A DNA stretch of 64,000 bases, from assembly GCA_038123275.1 (NCBI GenBank), contig JAYORG010000007.1:1-64000 (forward strand), given 5' to 3'. This document shows, in pieces, positions 52,208-60,532 of the stretch; within the stretch, counting starts at the first letter, position 1; the number at the start of each line of letters is the position of its first letter. This stretch comes from CAJQHT01 sp038123275. Its GTDB lineage: Bacteria; Pseudomonadota; Alphaproteobacteria; Rickettsiales; UBA1997. Below the pieces are notes generated by a model. That model saw only the letters and a program-made list of their open reading frames with translations. It was not told the DNA's origin and did no database searches. The position numbers and the translations under genes are program-made.

Positions 52208-53065
52208 ATGATTAAAGATATTTTAAAACAACAAGTTGCTTTTGAAGGTGCTGCTAATTTAGAAAAATTTCATGCAATTTTTACTAGCCTTTACAATATT
52301 AAATTATTTAAAAATGGCTTAGATTTAGTCTTAACAAAAATGCAAGAGGGCGACCTTAAATTTGAAGTTAAAATAATTAAAGGTTGGGACACAAATGTTG
52401 GTTGTTATTTAACCGAGCAAAGCAAAGTTTTTAATAAGGTTAAAAACATGTTTTCTGACAAATTTAGACATAAAATTATCATCAGAAATTTATTAGTTAA
52501 CGTTGTTGCTCACGAGATGGCACATGCTTTAGAAATTGAAGGTGGTATTGTCTTAAATAACAATTTTAGAAAAGCCATTGGTTTTGACATGAAAGACAGA
52601 AAACCAAGCAATGTTGCTCTTCAAGGCGAGATAAAAAGAGTAATGGTTGAAGATGTAAAATCTTATCCTCAACATCAAATTATTTCAGAATTATTTGCTC
52701 GTTATTTTGAACTATTAAGCCTTTCACGAGATGTAGAAATTAATGGCGCTTTTTTAACCTCAGAAGTAATGGATTTTTTTGCTAACACAACCAAGTGGCT
52801 TGATCAAATTTTTAATCCAAAAATTAAAAGTAAAATTGATTTGCAAATTGCTAATCACACTTCCAAAATGATCGCTAATAATGCTTTTAAAGTAGAGAAA
52901 AAATTTGCTCATAAAGTAGATTCTTTTTACAAGCAAACAGATGAAAAAGGCAAAAAAACTTGGAGTGCAAATGTTAAATCCAATGCTCAATGGCAAAAAT
53001 CTTACGAAGATCACAAAGGAGCAATAGAGCAAAATAGTAATAAAAATATTGAAGATAAAACTTAA
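52208..53065 (+). CDS. Hypothetical protein with HExxH zinc-peptidase motif
   Basis: 285 aa, cytosolic by composition, no signal peptide. NVVAHEMAHALEIEGG near residue 100 gives HEMAH, and ISELFARYFELLSLSRD (about 160) gives a downstream Glu that could be the third ligand, so a gluzincin-like fold is plausible. The C-terminal third is Lys-rich. It starts 3 bp after fur and ends 3 bp before thrB, so the three are probably one operon. I do not recognise a named family. Confidence 0.65.
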   Translation: MIKDILKQQVAFEGAANLEKFHAIFTSLYNIKLFKNGLDLVLTKMQEGDLKFEVKIIKGWDTNVGCYLTEQSKVFNKVKNMFSDKFRHKIIIRNLLVNVVAHEMAHALEIEGGIVLNNNFRKAIGFDMKDRKPSNVALQGEIKRVMVEDVKSYPQHQIISELFARYFELLSLSRDVEINGAFLTSEVMDFFANTTKWLDQIFNPKIKSKIDLQIANHTSKMIANNAFKVEKKFAHKVDSFYKQTDEKGKKTWSANVKSNAQWQKSYEDHKGAIEQNSNKNIEDKT

Positions 53066-53068
53066 AAA

Positions 53069-54037
53069 ATGGCAGTTCACACAAAATTAAACTTTGAAGA
53101 TATTTCTAAATTTTTAGAAAATTACAATATTGGCAAATTAGTTTCTTTTAAAGAAATTATTGATGGTATTGATAATTCTAACTTTATTATCCAAACAGAT
53201 TCAGACAAATTTATTCTAACAATTTTTGAAAGTAGAATTAATAAAGATGAGTTGCCATTTTTTATCAATTTAAAAGACCATCTATCCAAACAAGATATTT
53301 GTTGTCCAAAACCAATCAAAAATAATTCTGGTTCCTTAATCAACAATATCAAAAACAAGCCTGCTTTAATTGTTACCTTCTTAAGCGGCGCCATGCTCAG
53401 GCCACAAGAAAACGGCCTTTACGCTAATATTACCACTAAACATTGCTTTGAAATTGGTAAAAATTTAGCATTTTTACATCTTGGTGTAAAAGATTTTAAA
53501 GAGACAAGACATAACGATCTAGGTATTGATGGTTGGGAAAAGCTCTTTAATAAAATGTCAGATAAAATTAAAGGCTATCAATTAGAGTTAAGTGTTGAAA
53601 TTAAGAATTATCTAAAATTTCTAGAAAGCAACTGGCAACGCAATTTTGAAAGTGGAGTTGTGCATGTAGATTTATTTCCAGACAATGTTTTCTTCAACGA
53701 AAATAATGAAGTTAGCGGTGTAATAGATTTTTACTTTGCCGCCACCGATCTATTCATTTACGACTTAGCAATTATCATTAATGCTTGGGCTTTTGACGAA
53801 AATAACAAATTTAACGAGGAAAAATTTGAACAAATTATCAAAGGATACGAAACCATTAAACCAATCAAAAAAGAAGAAAAACAATTCCTAAATATCGCCT
53901 TAATGGGTGCCTCAATGCGCTTTCTACTAACCAGACTTTACGATGCATTTAACACACCAAAAGATTCACTAGTCACTATCAAAGACCCAAAAGAATATCT
54001 AGAAAAAATCCGCTTCTTTTTTAGCAGAATTAATTAA
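53069..54037 (+). CDS. thrB: Homoserine kinase, ThrB type II
   Basis: 322 aa of the aminoglycoside-phosphotransferase fold used for homoserine kinase in alphaproteobacteria. ISKFLENYNIGKLVSFKEI, DGIDNSNFIIQTDSDKFILT, catalytic loop GVVHVDLFPDNVFF (about 196-209) and GVIDFYFAATDLFIYDLAI (about 218) are present. It phosphorylates homoserine for threonine synthesis, which most strict Rickettsiales parasites lack. The name rests on the alphaproteobacterial pattern; other APH substrates are possible. Confidence 0.85.
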   Translation: MAVHTKLNFEDISKFLENYNIGKLVSFKEIIDGIDNSNFIIQTDSDKFILTIFESRINKDELPFFINLKDHLSKQDICCPKPIKNNSGSLINNIKNKPALIVTFLSGAMLRPQENGLYANITTKHCFEIGKNLAFLHLGVKDFKETRHNDLGIDGWEKLFNKMSDKIKGYQLELSVEIKNYLKFLESNWQRNFESGVVHVDLFPDNVFFNENNEVSGVIDFYFAATDLFIYDLAIIINAWAFDENNKFNEEKFEQIIKGYETIKPIKKEEKQFLNIALMGASMRFLLTRLYDAFNTPKDSLVTIKDPKEYLEKIRFFFSRIN

Positions 54038-54129
54038 AAAATAACCTGTACTTATTTTAAAATTATCACCTAAACTAGATAATTACCACCATTTACCTAT
54101 TTTTCCAGTGCACCAAACTTCCTTCTACC

Positions 54130-54205
54130 TGTCATGCTGAACTTAGAGAATCTCGAGCTGCTTTTTGCAGCTATAGAGTCTCTTACATGAAGTATCTCAC
54201 CCCAC
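54130..54205. repeat. Partial copy of the TGTCATCC dispersed repeat
   Basis: TGTCATGCTGAACTTAGAGA begins it, with an internal hairpin GAGCTGC/GCAGCT and the phrase GAAGTATCTCACC. It matches the ends of the element at 6388-6568 and the core of 16666-16745. Confidence 0.6.
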
Positions 54206-54462
54206 AAAACGTCAATAAATTAAACTCAACCCATACTTTCTCATTAATAACATATTAACCAAAAACAAAACATTACAGTAGCTATTAAGTGTAATATTCA
54301 TGCCAATTAATTTAAATTTATTGTCATTGCCCACAGGGCAATATCAACTAAATAACTTAAAAAAACAAATTTAAGCACATTCCTAAAGAATATTAAATAT
54401 ACTAAAAGCAATTAAATACAAATTAAGATAATACTAAATTTTCTTAAACATGTTTAATATTA

Positions 54463-54520
54463 TTAAACAAATAAATCACCATGTGTTCCTGTATCTTTTA
54501 TTGCATGTCCTATTTCTTCT
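54463..54520 (-). pseudogene. Remnant of a YafQ-like toxin C-terminus
   Basis: On the minus strand DTGTHGDLFV-stop can be read. The DNA is about 85 percent identical over 27 bp to the end of the toxin pseudogene at 59902 (AAATAAATCAC-ATG-GT-CCTGTA). Nothing coherent lies upstream, so it is a decayed fragment. Confidence 0.4.
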
Positions 54521-54607
54521 ACTCATATATTTGAAATTATAATCTTGTAATTTAACCGTCACATTATTAATATTGACTATTAATTATGTAAAATATTGAG
54601 ATCAAAT

Positions 54608-55030
54608 ATGCCTAAGACAAAAGAAAATTTAGCAAAGATGGTGGAGGATTATTTGATAGAACATGCCTATAATGATGGTGCTTATACTTTAAAGAAAGGT
54701 CTTACAACACAAACTAAAAAAATAATTAATAAAGAATGGGCAGCCTTCTTAGAAAAAAATAGTTTTTCGCAAACCCAGAAAGATGAAATTATGGATTCTA
54801 CTGCAAGAATGGTTGCTTATTACTTTCTTCTTAATACAAGAGGCCAGTTCTTTGAACAGAAAAAACAAAATATATCTAATTTAAAAGAGAATACGGGTGT
54901 TTTTTTTTATTGGTCATATCAATCCAGGCTTTGTTTTGTTGACTGTAGTTACTTTAACATCACCTTTATTTCCTCCTTTGTTTTTAGCGCCTATAGGGTT
55001 TGGAATAGGTATGATTATGGTAGGAATTAA
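54608..55030 (+). CDS. N-terminal part of a frameshifted leucine-rich-repeat membrane protein
   Basis: Reads from the ATG at 54608 (an in-frame TTG lies 12 bases upstream). The first 98 residues are helical and charged (KTKENLAKMVEDYLIEHAYN, KGLTTQTKKIINKEWAAFLE, DEIMDSTARMVAYYFLLNTR). At the T9 tract (54900-54908) the coherent sequence moves to the +1 frame; the last 40 residues of this frame are an out-of-frame read of the membrane segment. No family recognised. Joined to the next feature it gives about 800 aa. Confidence 0.6.
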   Translation: MPKTKENLAKMVEDYLIEHAYNDGAYTLKKGLTTQTKKIINKEWAAFLEKNSFSQTQKDEIMDSTARMVAYYFLLNTRGQFFEQKKQNISNLKENTGVFFYWSYQSRLCFVDCSYFNITFISSFVFSAYRVWNRYDYGRN

Positions 55031-57005
55031 CGAACGTGTCAGCAGAAGATATAAAAAAGGTATAAAATCAAGTTTTGTTAGTAGGCAGAATGAAGCTCAA
55101 AGAGATTTATCAGGTCTATTAAGCAACATTCTTTTAACGGTTCAAGGTTTAGACTCACAAGAAAGGACAAATTTATTAGGAAAGCTAAGAGATGTTATTA
55201 AATATGAATCTAAAGAAATAAAAGACGGTCAAAAAAGATCTAGAGCAAATTTACACATAATAGGAAGAAAAATAGATATTAATCAATCTAAAGAGCTAGG
55301 AAAGATTATAAAATCCATAAAAACAGATTTTAGGAATCCTATTAAAATAGTTTTAGCTGCAAATCAAATTAGCGATAAAGGTCTTGAAACTTTTATGGAG
55401 TCATTAAAAAATAAGAAAAACTTATTTGAGTTACACTTCAACAGTAATCGTTTAAATAAAAGGCAATTAAATTTTTTAATAGAGTGTTTAAGAGATAATG
55501 TAAATATCGTTAATTTAGAATTAAATAATGTTAACGTTACAGACCAACAAAGAGATGATATTAGAGATGCATTAAAGAAGTCTTCGGCAATAAGAGATAT
55601 TCTTGATAATATCATACCAAGGAGAAAAATAAAGATAAATGCCATAAAAGCAATAACCAACTTTTTAGCTCGGAATAAAAATATTGATAATATTTCTTTA
55701 TTTCACTTACTAGTACCATTCTTAGTAGAAGATATTAATTTGTTTGAGAGCAAAGAAACAATTAATAGAAGCCTTGCCAAAAGCACAAGGGAGTTCTTAA
55801 ATGATTTAAGTCCACAAGATGTAAAGATACTTAATCAGCACATTATTGCATTAGCCAGTAAATATCCTGTAAGAGAACCATTAACTTTGCAAGAAATAAT
55901 AGAAAATCAGCTACAATGCTCAAGACCAATGAAATTTGCAAAACCTAATTCAAGAAGATTTAGTAACAAAGATTCTAAACAACCAAGTTCTAGTCGTATT
56001 ATTAAACTATATTTTAATAATAATAAAATGTTTAAAGAACTTAAGAAATTACCAATGATGTGTCATTGGAATAATTGGAGATGGAAAAGTAATGATCAAT
56101 ATGTAAAAATTTCTCTAACAAGCAAAAAAGATGCTGATATAAAATTAGAAATGAAGGAATCTAATTTGAAGCGTTTTTTGGATGAAATTGGTATTTATAC
56201 AAAAGATAATAATCCCTTCAAACAGCTTAATGAGGAGCGTGAGCAATATGAGCATGCTACTCAAGAAATTACAGTTGATAGTAAAGCTGCAACAATACCA
56301 TTATTTAAAGAAAAATCATTATCTTTGCAAAAAAGAATAGAAAGTCAATTACAATGCTCTGGGTCAATGAAATTTGATGGATCAGAATCTAAAAAGAAAA
56401 ATAAAACTGTTACACTATATTTTAGTGACGATAATAATTTTCAGATGATTCGCCGTAAACTTGATGCTCAAGGCAGTAAAATAGCAGATGTTGAAACCTT
56501 AGAATCAAAAGAATCAAATTCTACACATAAAATAATAATTAAAGCATCAGATTTAAAAGATTTTCTAGATATATTAGGTGTTAATTCAAGATATGTTAAT
56601 CCTTTTAAACAGCTTCAAAAAGAGCGTAGAGAAAATAAGTTAGGAGAAGAGATAGAAAAGAAAGGAAATAGGAAAAATAAAAACAATAGAAAAATTTTAC
56701 CTTTACCTCCTTCTTCATCTGAATTAGGCTTTCAAAAAGCAGAACCTGATTTATACGAAAATGCAAGTGATATTTCAACAAATAGTGTTCTAGAGGAAGA
56801 AGAAAAAGATATAAAATCTAAGCCTAAAGATTTATCTGAAATTAACTTAGATCTAAAAGAAGAATTTCTGGATTTAAACAAAAGTAGTACACAGAAGAGT
56901 TCAACAAGTATTATTTCACAGGAATCTATTCCTAAAGCTATAGTTGCACATCCAAAAGGTTCTAAGGCACAGGACAGCAAAGTTTTGGATCATAAGAAGC
57001 GTTAG
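54897..57005 (+). CDS. Main part of the leucine-rich-repeat protein with duplicated domain
   Basis: Opens at a GTG next to the T9 tract but is better read as the continuation of the preceding frame. It begins with a two-helix membrane hairpin (GHINPGFVLLTVVTLTSPLF, PPLFLAPIGFGIGMIMVGI), then a basic helical part. Leucine-rich repeats of ribonuclease-inhibitor type follow at about 125-215 (IKIVLAANQISDKGLETFME, LFELHFNSNRLNKRQLNFLI, IVNLELNNVNVTDQQRDDI). Two copies of an unrecognised domain come next (55887-56250 and 56325-56636), sharing QLQCS, MKF, LYF and NPFKQL-ER. The tail is charged and Ser/Lys-rich. The layout suggests a surface or effector protein; function unknown. Confidence 0.65.
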   Translation: MFFFIGHINPGFVLLTVVTLTSPLFPPLFLAPIGFGIGMIMVGINERVSRRYKKGIKSSFVSRQNEAQRDLSGLLSNILLTVQGLDSQERTNLLGKLRDVIKYESKEIKDGQKRSRANLHIIGRKIDINQSKELGKIIKSIKTDFRNPIKIVLAANQISDKGLETFMESLKNKKNLFELHFNSNRLNKRQLNFLIECLRDNVNIVNLELNNVNVTDQQRDDIRDALKKSSAIRDILDNIIPRRKIKINAIKAITNFLARNKNIDNISLFHLLVPFLVEDINLFESKETINRSLAKSTREFLNDLSPQDVKILNQHIIALASKYPVREPLTLQEIIENQLQCSRPMKFAKPNSRRFSNKDSKQPSSSRIIKLYFNNNKMFKELKKLPMMCHWNNWRWKSNDQYVKISLTSKKDADIKLEMKESNLKRFLDEIGIYTKDNNPFKQLNEEREQYEHATQEITVDSKAATIPLFKEKSLSLQKRIESQLQCSGSMKFDGSESKKKNKTVTLYFSDDNNFQMIRRKLDAQGSKIADVETLESKESNSTHKIIIKASDLKDFLDILGVNSRYVNPFKQLQKERRENKLGEEIEKKGNRKNKNNRKILPLPPSSSELGFQKAEPDLYENASDISTNSVLEEEEKDIKSKPKDLSEINLDLKEEFLDLNKSSTQKSSTSIISQESIPKAIVAHPKGSKAQDSKVLDHKKR

Positions 57006-57026
57006 GATTTATTAACATAAAGTTAA

Positions 57027-57240
57027 TAAAGGGGTAGGTTCATTTTCCTAGGTGCTAACATTTTACTCTTTAAACGCCAATTCGGGATAAGAAAAACACC
57101 ATATTTTCCTCCTAAAATGTGTTTTTTAGGCAAAAAATAACCGTTTATTTATTAGTGATAAAAACTTTAGATAAATCTAATATAGCAAAATTATTTGGCT
57201 GGTAATTTTAGCACTTAGGAAAATAAACCTCTTCACTTTA
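57027..57240. mobile_element. Miniature inverted-repeat element, copy A
   Basis: Terminal repeats AGGTTCATTTTCCTAGGTGC (57036 on) and its complement ending at 57230 match 21 of 23; ATAAAG flanks extend them. The interior carries AAACGCCAATTCGGGATAAG and a 46-bp stretch (57156-57200) nearly identical to copy B at 60533-60728. No transposase. The internal hairpin is degenerate here. Confidence 0.8.
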
Positions 57241-57244
57241 TATC

Positions 57245-57856
57245 TTAGTAGGATTGGGATCCTTGTTTATTATTACTATTGAGGGTTATTTGCTTCACAT
57301 CCCTTGAATTAACCAAGACTGAAGGAGTTGATTGCAGAGTAACTTGTGTATTATTATTTAGATATTTTTCTTTTAAATATGTATTAGTCATTTCCTTAAA
57401 ATATTGAGCAATATCATTGCTTAATTGATTGTCATTTAGGTCAGCGCCTTGTTTTCTTAAAAGATCAAAAAAACTATCAGGAACATCCCTCATGGTGCAA
57501 TATTGCGATAATGCTTCTAAATTATCAACATGTTGCTTTATTTGACTAAGTGATGGTATTTTAAGTGCTTGTATTTTCTTAGAAAAAACTTCTCTTTCAT
57601 CATTAATTGCTGAATTAATCCAAGAAATAGACAGCTTAAACCTACCTTGATCCTTTTGGTTATGACTCCAATTATTGATAATTTGATCAATACAATATGG
57701 TTTAATTTTTTGATTAATAAGTGGGTCTAGAATCATTATTTTAAGATATTCAACAATATTTTCTCCTTCTTTTGATGTAATATTTTGTTTTGTATCAGAA
57801 ATTTGAGTTTTTTGTTCTTTACCAGGGGTTGAAGCTTCTTCTTGAGCAGAACGCAT
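57245..57856 (-). CDS. Hypothetical protein, partner of the NLS-bearing protein
   Basis: 203 aa, no signal peptide or membrane segment, no family recognised. The ends are polar and disordered (N-terminus Lys/Ser/Gln/Glu-rich; C-terminus NSNNKQGSQSY), while the middle (about 30-170) is helical (ENIVEYLKIMILDPLINQKI, IKQHVDNLEALSQYCTMRDV). It starts 23 bp after the 608-aa gene and must share its transcript. Its stop is 5 bp from mobile copy A. The polar C-terminus would suit a secretion signal, but this is a guess. Confidence 0.6.
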   Translation of the reverse strand: MRSAQEEASTPGKEQKTQISDTKQNITSKEGENIVEYLKIMILDPLINQKIKPYCIDQIINNWSHNQKDQGRFKLSISWINSAINDEREVFSKKIQALKIPSLSQIKQHVDNLEALSQYCTMRDVPDSFFDLLRKQGADLNDNQLSNDIAQYFKEMTNTYLKEKYLNNNTQVTLQSTPSVLVNSRDVKQITLNSNNKQGSQSY

Positions 57857-57879
57857 AATTTTTAGTTTGAATATTAATA

Positions 57880-59706
57880 TTATCTTGAGCTATTTTGATT
57901 ATTCTGGTTGGTAGATGATTTGTCAACAACTTTAGGTGAATTTAGTGATGGCATTGGAATATCTAGGTTAAGTGGAATATCATTATTGCTATCATTACTA
58001 GTATTAATGCCAAATTCTTTTTTTCCTTCTTTTTTTCCTTCTTTTGAAGAATTCATACAAAATCGGTTATTTTCAGTATCAAGAACTACATATTTTAATA
58101 GCTGATTTTTTAAATGTTCTAAAATTTGGGCATCAGATGGATTTTTTTGCTTCATTGTTTTAGCAATATCAGTTTTCCAGCCATAATCTACTGCTTTAGC
58201 TACTTCTTCTTTTTCATCCTCTTTATGTTCTTTAACTGTTTGCCAATTTTCTAGAATTGAATTAGTTAAGAACCCATCAATTATCATATTTTTTGTTTGA
58301 GGATCTAAAAACAACAGACCATCAAAGGCATTAAATATCAATACAATATGTCTAGATACTACCTGGTATAGTATGTCTAAATTATTATCTCTTGGTATAG
58401 AACCTTTTTTATATGGTGATTTGCTCTTTTGTTTTTTATCAAACGCAGCTTTTGTTTCTTCTTCATTTACTTTTGGATGCCAAAATAAACCGCATACTTT
58501 ATCAACTATAAACTGATATTTGGTTATTAATAAAAGGTCATCTAATGACTTTCTCTTATTTGACACTGAGATTTCATAATCTGTATATGATTGAATTAAT
58601 TCTTTCTCAATATTCCAATGTTTTTTTAATAAACTTAAAACGGAGACATCTTTTAGAACTTCCATTACTCTTGATTTTCTTAATAAGATAGCCTCTTTTG
58701 ATTCTGGTTTTGATTTTGATTCTAAACTGCGCAAACACCTTATTTCATGAATATTTTTAAGTAAGTCACTTAAATATCGTAATTTATTTTTATGGTGACC
58801 TTCATTGGAAGTGTGAGGATTTTTAGGCATTCTTTCTTTTGGAAAACTGGCATATAACATTCTATTGGTGTCTACCATGCAAGCGTCTATTATGTTTACT
58901 ACTGCTGGGGTATATAATGATAGATTCCATCTTTTTATTGCTTCCCTGGTATTGGCAATAGACTTTTCTCCAACTACATTAAATACTACTGCTCTTGAGG
59001 CGTCAGATTTCTGATCATCTTTATTTTCTTCATAGTCATTACATGCTCTTAAATTACTAGTAATATCTTTTCTTGTATCTCTTAGAATTAATTTATCTTC
59101 AATCTCTGCTTGATTCTTTGTAATAATTTCTGTAATTTGACTTGTTAAGTTCTTACTAATTGAAAGTTGTTTGAATTTTTCTAAAAGTAGTGTACTTGCT
59201 TCTTTTATGGTCCTACCTTCAATTGCAGAATAGATTAATTCTTCAAAGAGTGTATAGGCTGAGACATGCTCACCTTGTTTTCCTATGCCAGTTGTCGCTC
59301 TATTTGCCCGTGAAGCATAGTCTGCTTTTGCATCTTCAATAGTAAGTTTTGGCTTAGCTTTAGTTGTACTGCGAAGCACCCTGTTACGAGTTCTAAGTGG
59401 GCTATCTTTAGAACGATATGCATCTTTTCGTTTTGGCCTTTTTTTAGGGGTTATTGTTTCTTCTGTAAGCTCAGAAGATAATCTCTCTTGGGCTTTTTTT
59501 AAAAAATTGGCACGAGTTTTAGGTTTGTATTTACTCAGTATCCTTAACATTATCTCTGAATCTTCTGGGGACATTTCATCATTTGTATTAAAGCTATCTT
59601 TTAATGAGATATCATCTATTGTAGAATTATTTATCTTTCTTTTTTTTCTTGGGCTGTTGTCATTTTTACTATCACTACCGCCGCTGCTGTTATTTTTTCC
59701 CCTCAT
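57880..59706 (-). CDS. Large hypothetical protein with NLS-like basic clusters, candidate effector
   Basis: 608 aa, no family recognised, no signal peptide or membrane helix. Residues 19-25 read PRKKRKI and 87-94 PKKRPKRK, both like classical monopartite nuclear localisation signals, in a disordered Ser/Lys/Arg-rich N-terminus (about 1-125). From about 130 to 540 the chain is helical (EHVSAYTLFEELIYSAIEGR, EAIKRWNLSLYTPAVVNIID). The C-terminus is Asn/Ser/Pro-rich and disordered, ending NQNNQNSSR. A perfect consensus promoter precedes it. Nuclear targeting in a eukaryotic host is a hypothesis; basic patches also bind DNA or RNA in bacteria. Confidence 0.6.
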   Translation of the reverse strand: MRGKNNSSGGSDSKNDNSPRKKRKINNSTIDDISLKDSFNTNDEMSPEDSEIMLRILSKYKPKTRANFLKKAQERLSSELTEETITPKKRPKRKDAYRSKDSPLRTRNRVLRSTTKAKPKLTIEDAKADYASRANRATTGIGKQGEHVSAYTLFEELIYSAIEGRTIKEASTLLLEKFKQLSISKNLTSQITEIITKNQAEIEDKLILRDTRKDITSNLRACNDYEENKDDQKSDASRAVVFNVVGEKSIANTREAIKRWNLSLYTPAVVNIIDACMVDTNRMLYASFPKERMPKNPHTSNEGHHKNKLRYLSDLLKNIHEIRCLRSLESKSKPESKEAILLRKSRVMEVLKDVSVLSLLKKHWNIEKELIQSYTDYEISVSNKRKSLDDLLLITKYQFIVDKVCGLFWHPKVNEEETKAAFDKKQKSKSPYKKGSIPRDNNLDILYQVVSRHIVLIFNAFDGLLFLDPQTKNMIIDGFLTNSILENWQTVKEHKEDEKEEVAKAVDYGWKTDIAKTMKQKNPSDAQILEHLKNQLLKYVVLDTENNRFCMNSSKEGKKEGKKEFGINTSNDSNNDIPLNLDIPMPSLNSPKVVDKSSTNQNNQNSSR

Positions 59707-59778
59707 TGGTCAGTATTTGAGTTAGAATAAATAAAAATTTTATATCAAGAAATAATATAGTAACTCTTGATAAGTACC

Positions 59779-59807
59779 ATTATAAACTAATTAGTAGTTT
59801 ATGTCAA
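59779..59807 (-). promoter_or_regulatory. Perfect consensus sigma70 promoter with dyad spacer
   Basis: On the minus strand TTGACA (59802-59807), 17-bp spacer, TATAAT (59779-59784). The spacer contains an inverted repeat (TAAACTA and TAGTTTA) that could be an operator. It is 73 bp upstream of the 608-aa gene start and is the strongest promoter in the window. Confidence 0.85.
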
Positions 59808-59901
59808 ATTAAAGTAAATAAGTTGAATAAAGGGGTTATATGTTCAAGGTTTGTAAAGGTCAGGTTCAAGTTCATTCTTCAATCTTCAAAATAGTTTTTA
59901 A

Positions 59902-60176
59902 TTACTTATTAAATAAATCACTATGCGTCCCTGTAGCAAATAATATCAAACTATCTCCATCTAATTGATAAATTAAAAGCCAATCCGGCTCAATATGACA
60001 TTCTCTTAAATTTTTAAATTACCCTTTAAAAGATGATCTTTACATTTTTTAGGAAGCTCAATTTCATTTTGTAATAAATTTACAATCTTATGTAATTTAT
60101 CTAAATCTAATTTTCTTTTACGCGCTCTTTTGAGATGCTTTTTAAAAGAAGTGGTGATTTCTATTATTAAAGCCAT
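59902..60176 (-). pseudogene. YafQ-like RelE-family toxin, frameshifted
   Basis: From the ATG at 60176 it reads ALIIEITTSFKKHLKRARKR, then KDHLLKGNLK and hits a stop; in the next frame it continues LRECHIEPDWLLIYQLDGDS and ATGTHSDLFNK to a stop at 59902. RECHIEPDWLL and GTHSDLF are YafQ hallmarks. The break is in an A5 run where six A would restore the frame. The start lies 17 bp after the antitoxin gene. Toxin activity is therefore probably lost. Confidence 0.8.
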
Positions 60177-60192
60177 TAATGATTCTAGGTTT

Positions 60193-60447
60193 TTATTTGG
60201 TGTCGTCTAATATTTCCTGAAAATTATTATATTTTTTTAGTTTATTACTTTTCTTATCTTTAATTGCCTGAGCAATCATCTTTTTTGTTGTAGAATTTAA
60301 ATCCCCACTAACTTTAGTATGAGACATTTTTTCTTTAACTGCATCAACAATGAATTTTCTAATAGAAAAGTCATTTAAAGCTGAAAGTACCTTAACAGAT
60401 TTATACAAATCTTCAGGAAAATCGACGCTTATTTTTTTAACGGTCAT
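60193..60447 (-). CDS. Ribbon-helix-helix antitoxin
   Basis: 84 aa. MTVKKISVDFPEDLYKSVKV and SIRKFIVDAVKEKMS give the strand-helix-helix of RHH DNA-binding proteins; the C-terminus (KKYNNFQEILDDTK) is the usual toxin-binding tail. It heads a two-gene operon with the broken YafQ-like toxin. An intact antitoxin with a dead toxin is a common decay state; it may still repress its own promoter. Confidence 0.75.
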   Translation of the reverse strand: MTVKKISVDFPEDLYKSVKVLSALNDFSIRKFIVDAVKEKMSHTKVSGDLNSTTKKMIAQAIKDKKSNKLKKYNNFQEILDDTK

Positions 60448-60532
60448 TTTTACTCCTATATAAAATAATAAATATTATAATATATATTTATATATAAGTA
60501 AAGAATAAAAATAAGAGGGGAAGTGTCATATA

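Larger units (their letters stand above)
54038..54607. other. Long intergenic region, start of accessory island
   Basis: 570 bp without a convincing gene. It holds a partial TGTCATGC dispersed repeat (54130-54205), a degraded toxin-like fragment on the minus strand (54463-54520), and a candidate promoter TTGTAA (54545-54550), 17-bp spacer, TAATAT (54568-54573) for the leucine-rich-repeat gene. The rest is AT-rich with nothing I can identify. Confidence 0.6.

Noticed and set aside
54038..54607. Integrase attachment site at the island edge
   Set aside because: No tRNA, integrase or matching direct repeat at the other edge could be found.
55364..55660. 98-aa minus-strand reading frame in the LRR gene
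   Set aside because: Leu/Phe-rich complement of LRR codons; no similarity or ribosome binding site.
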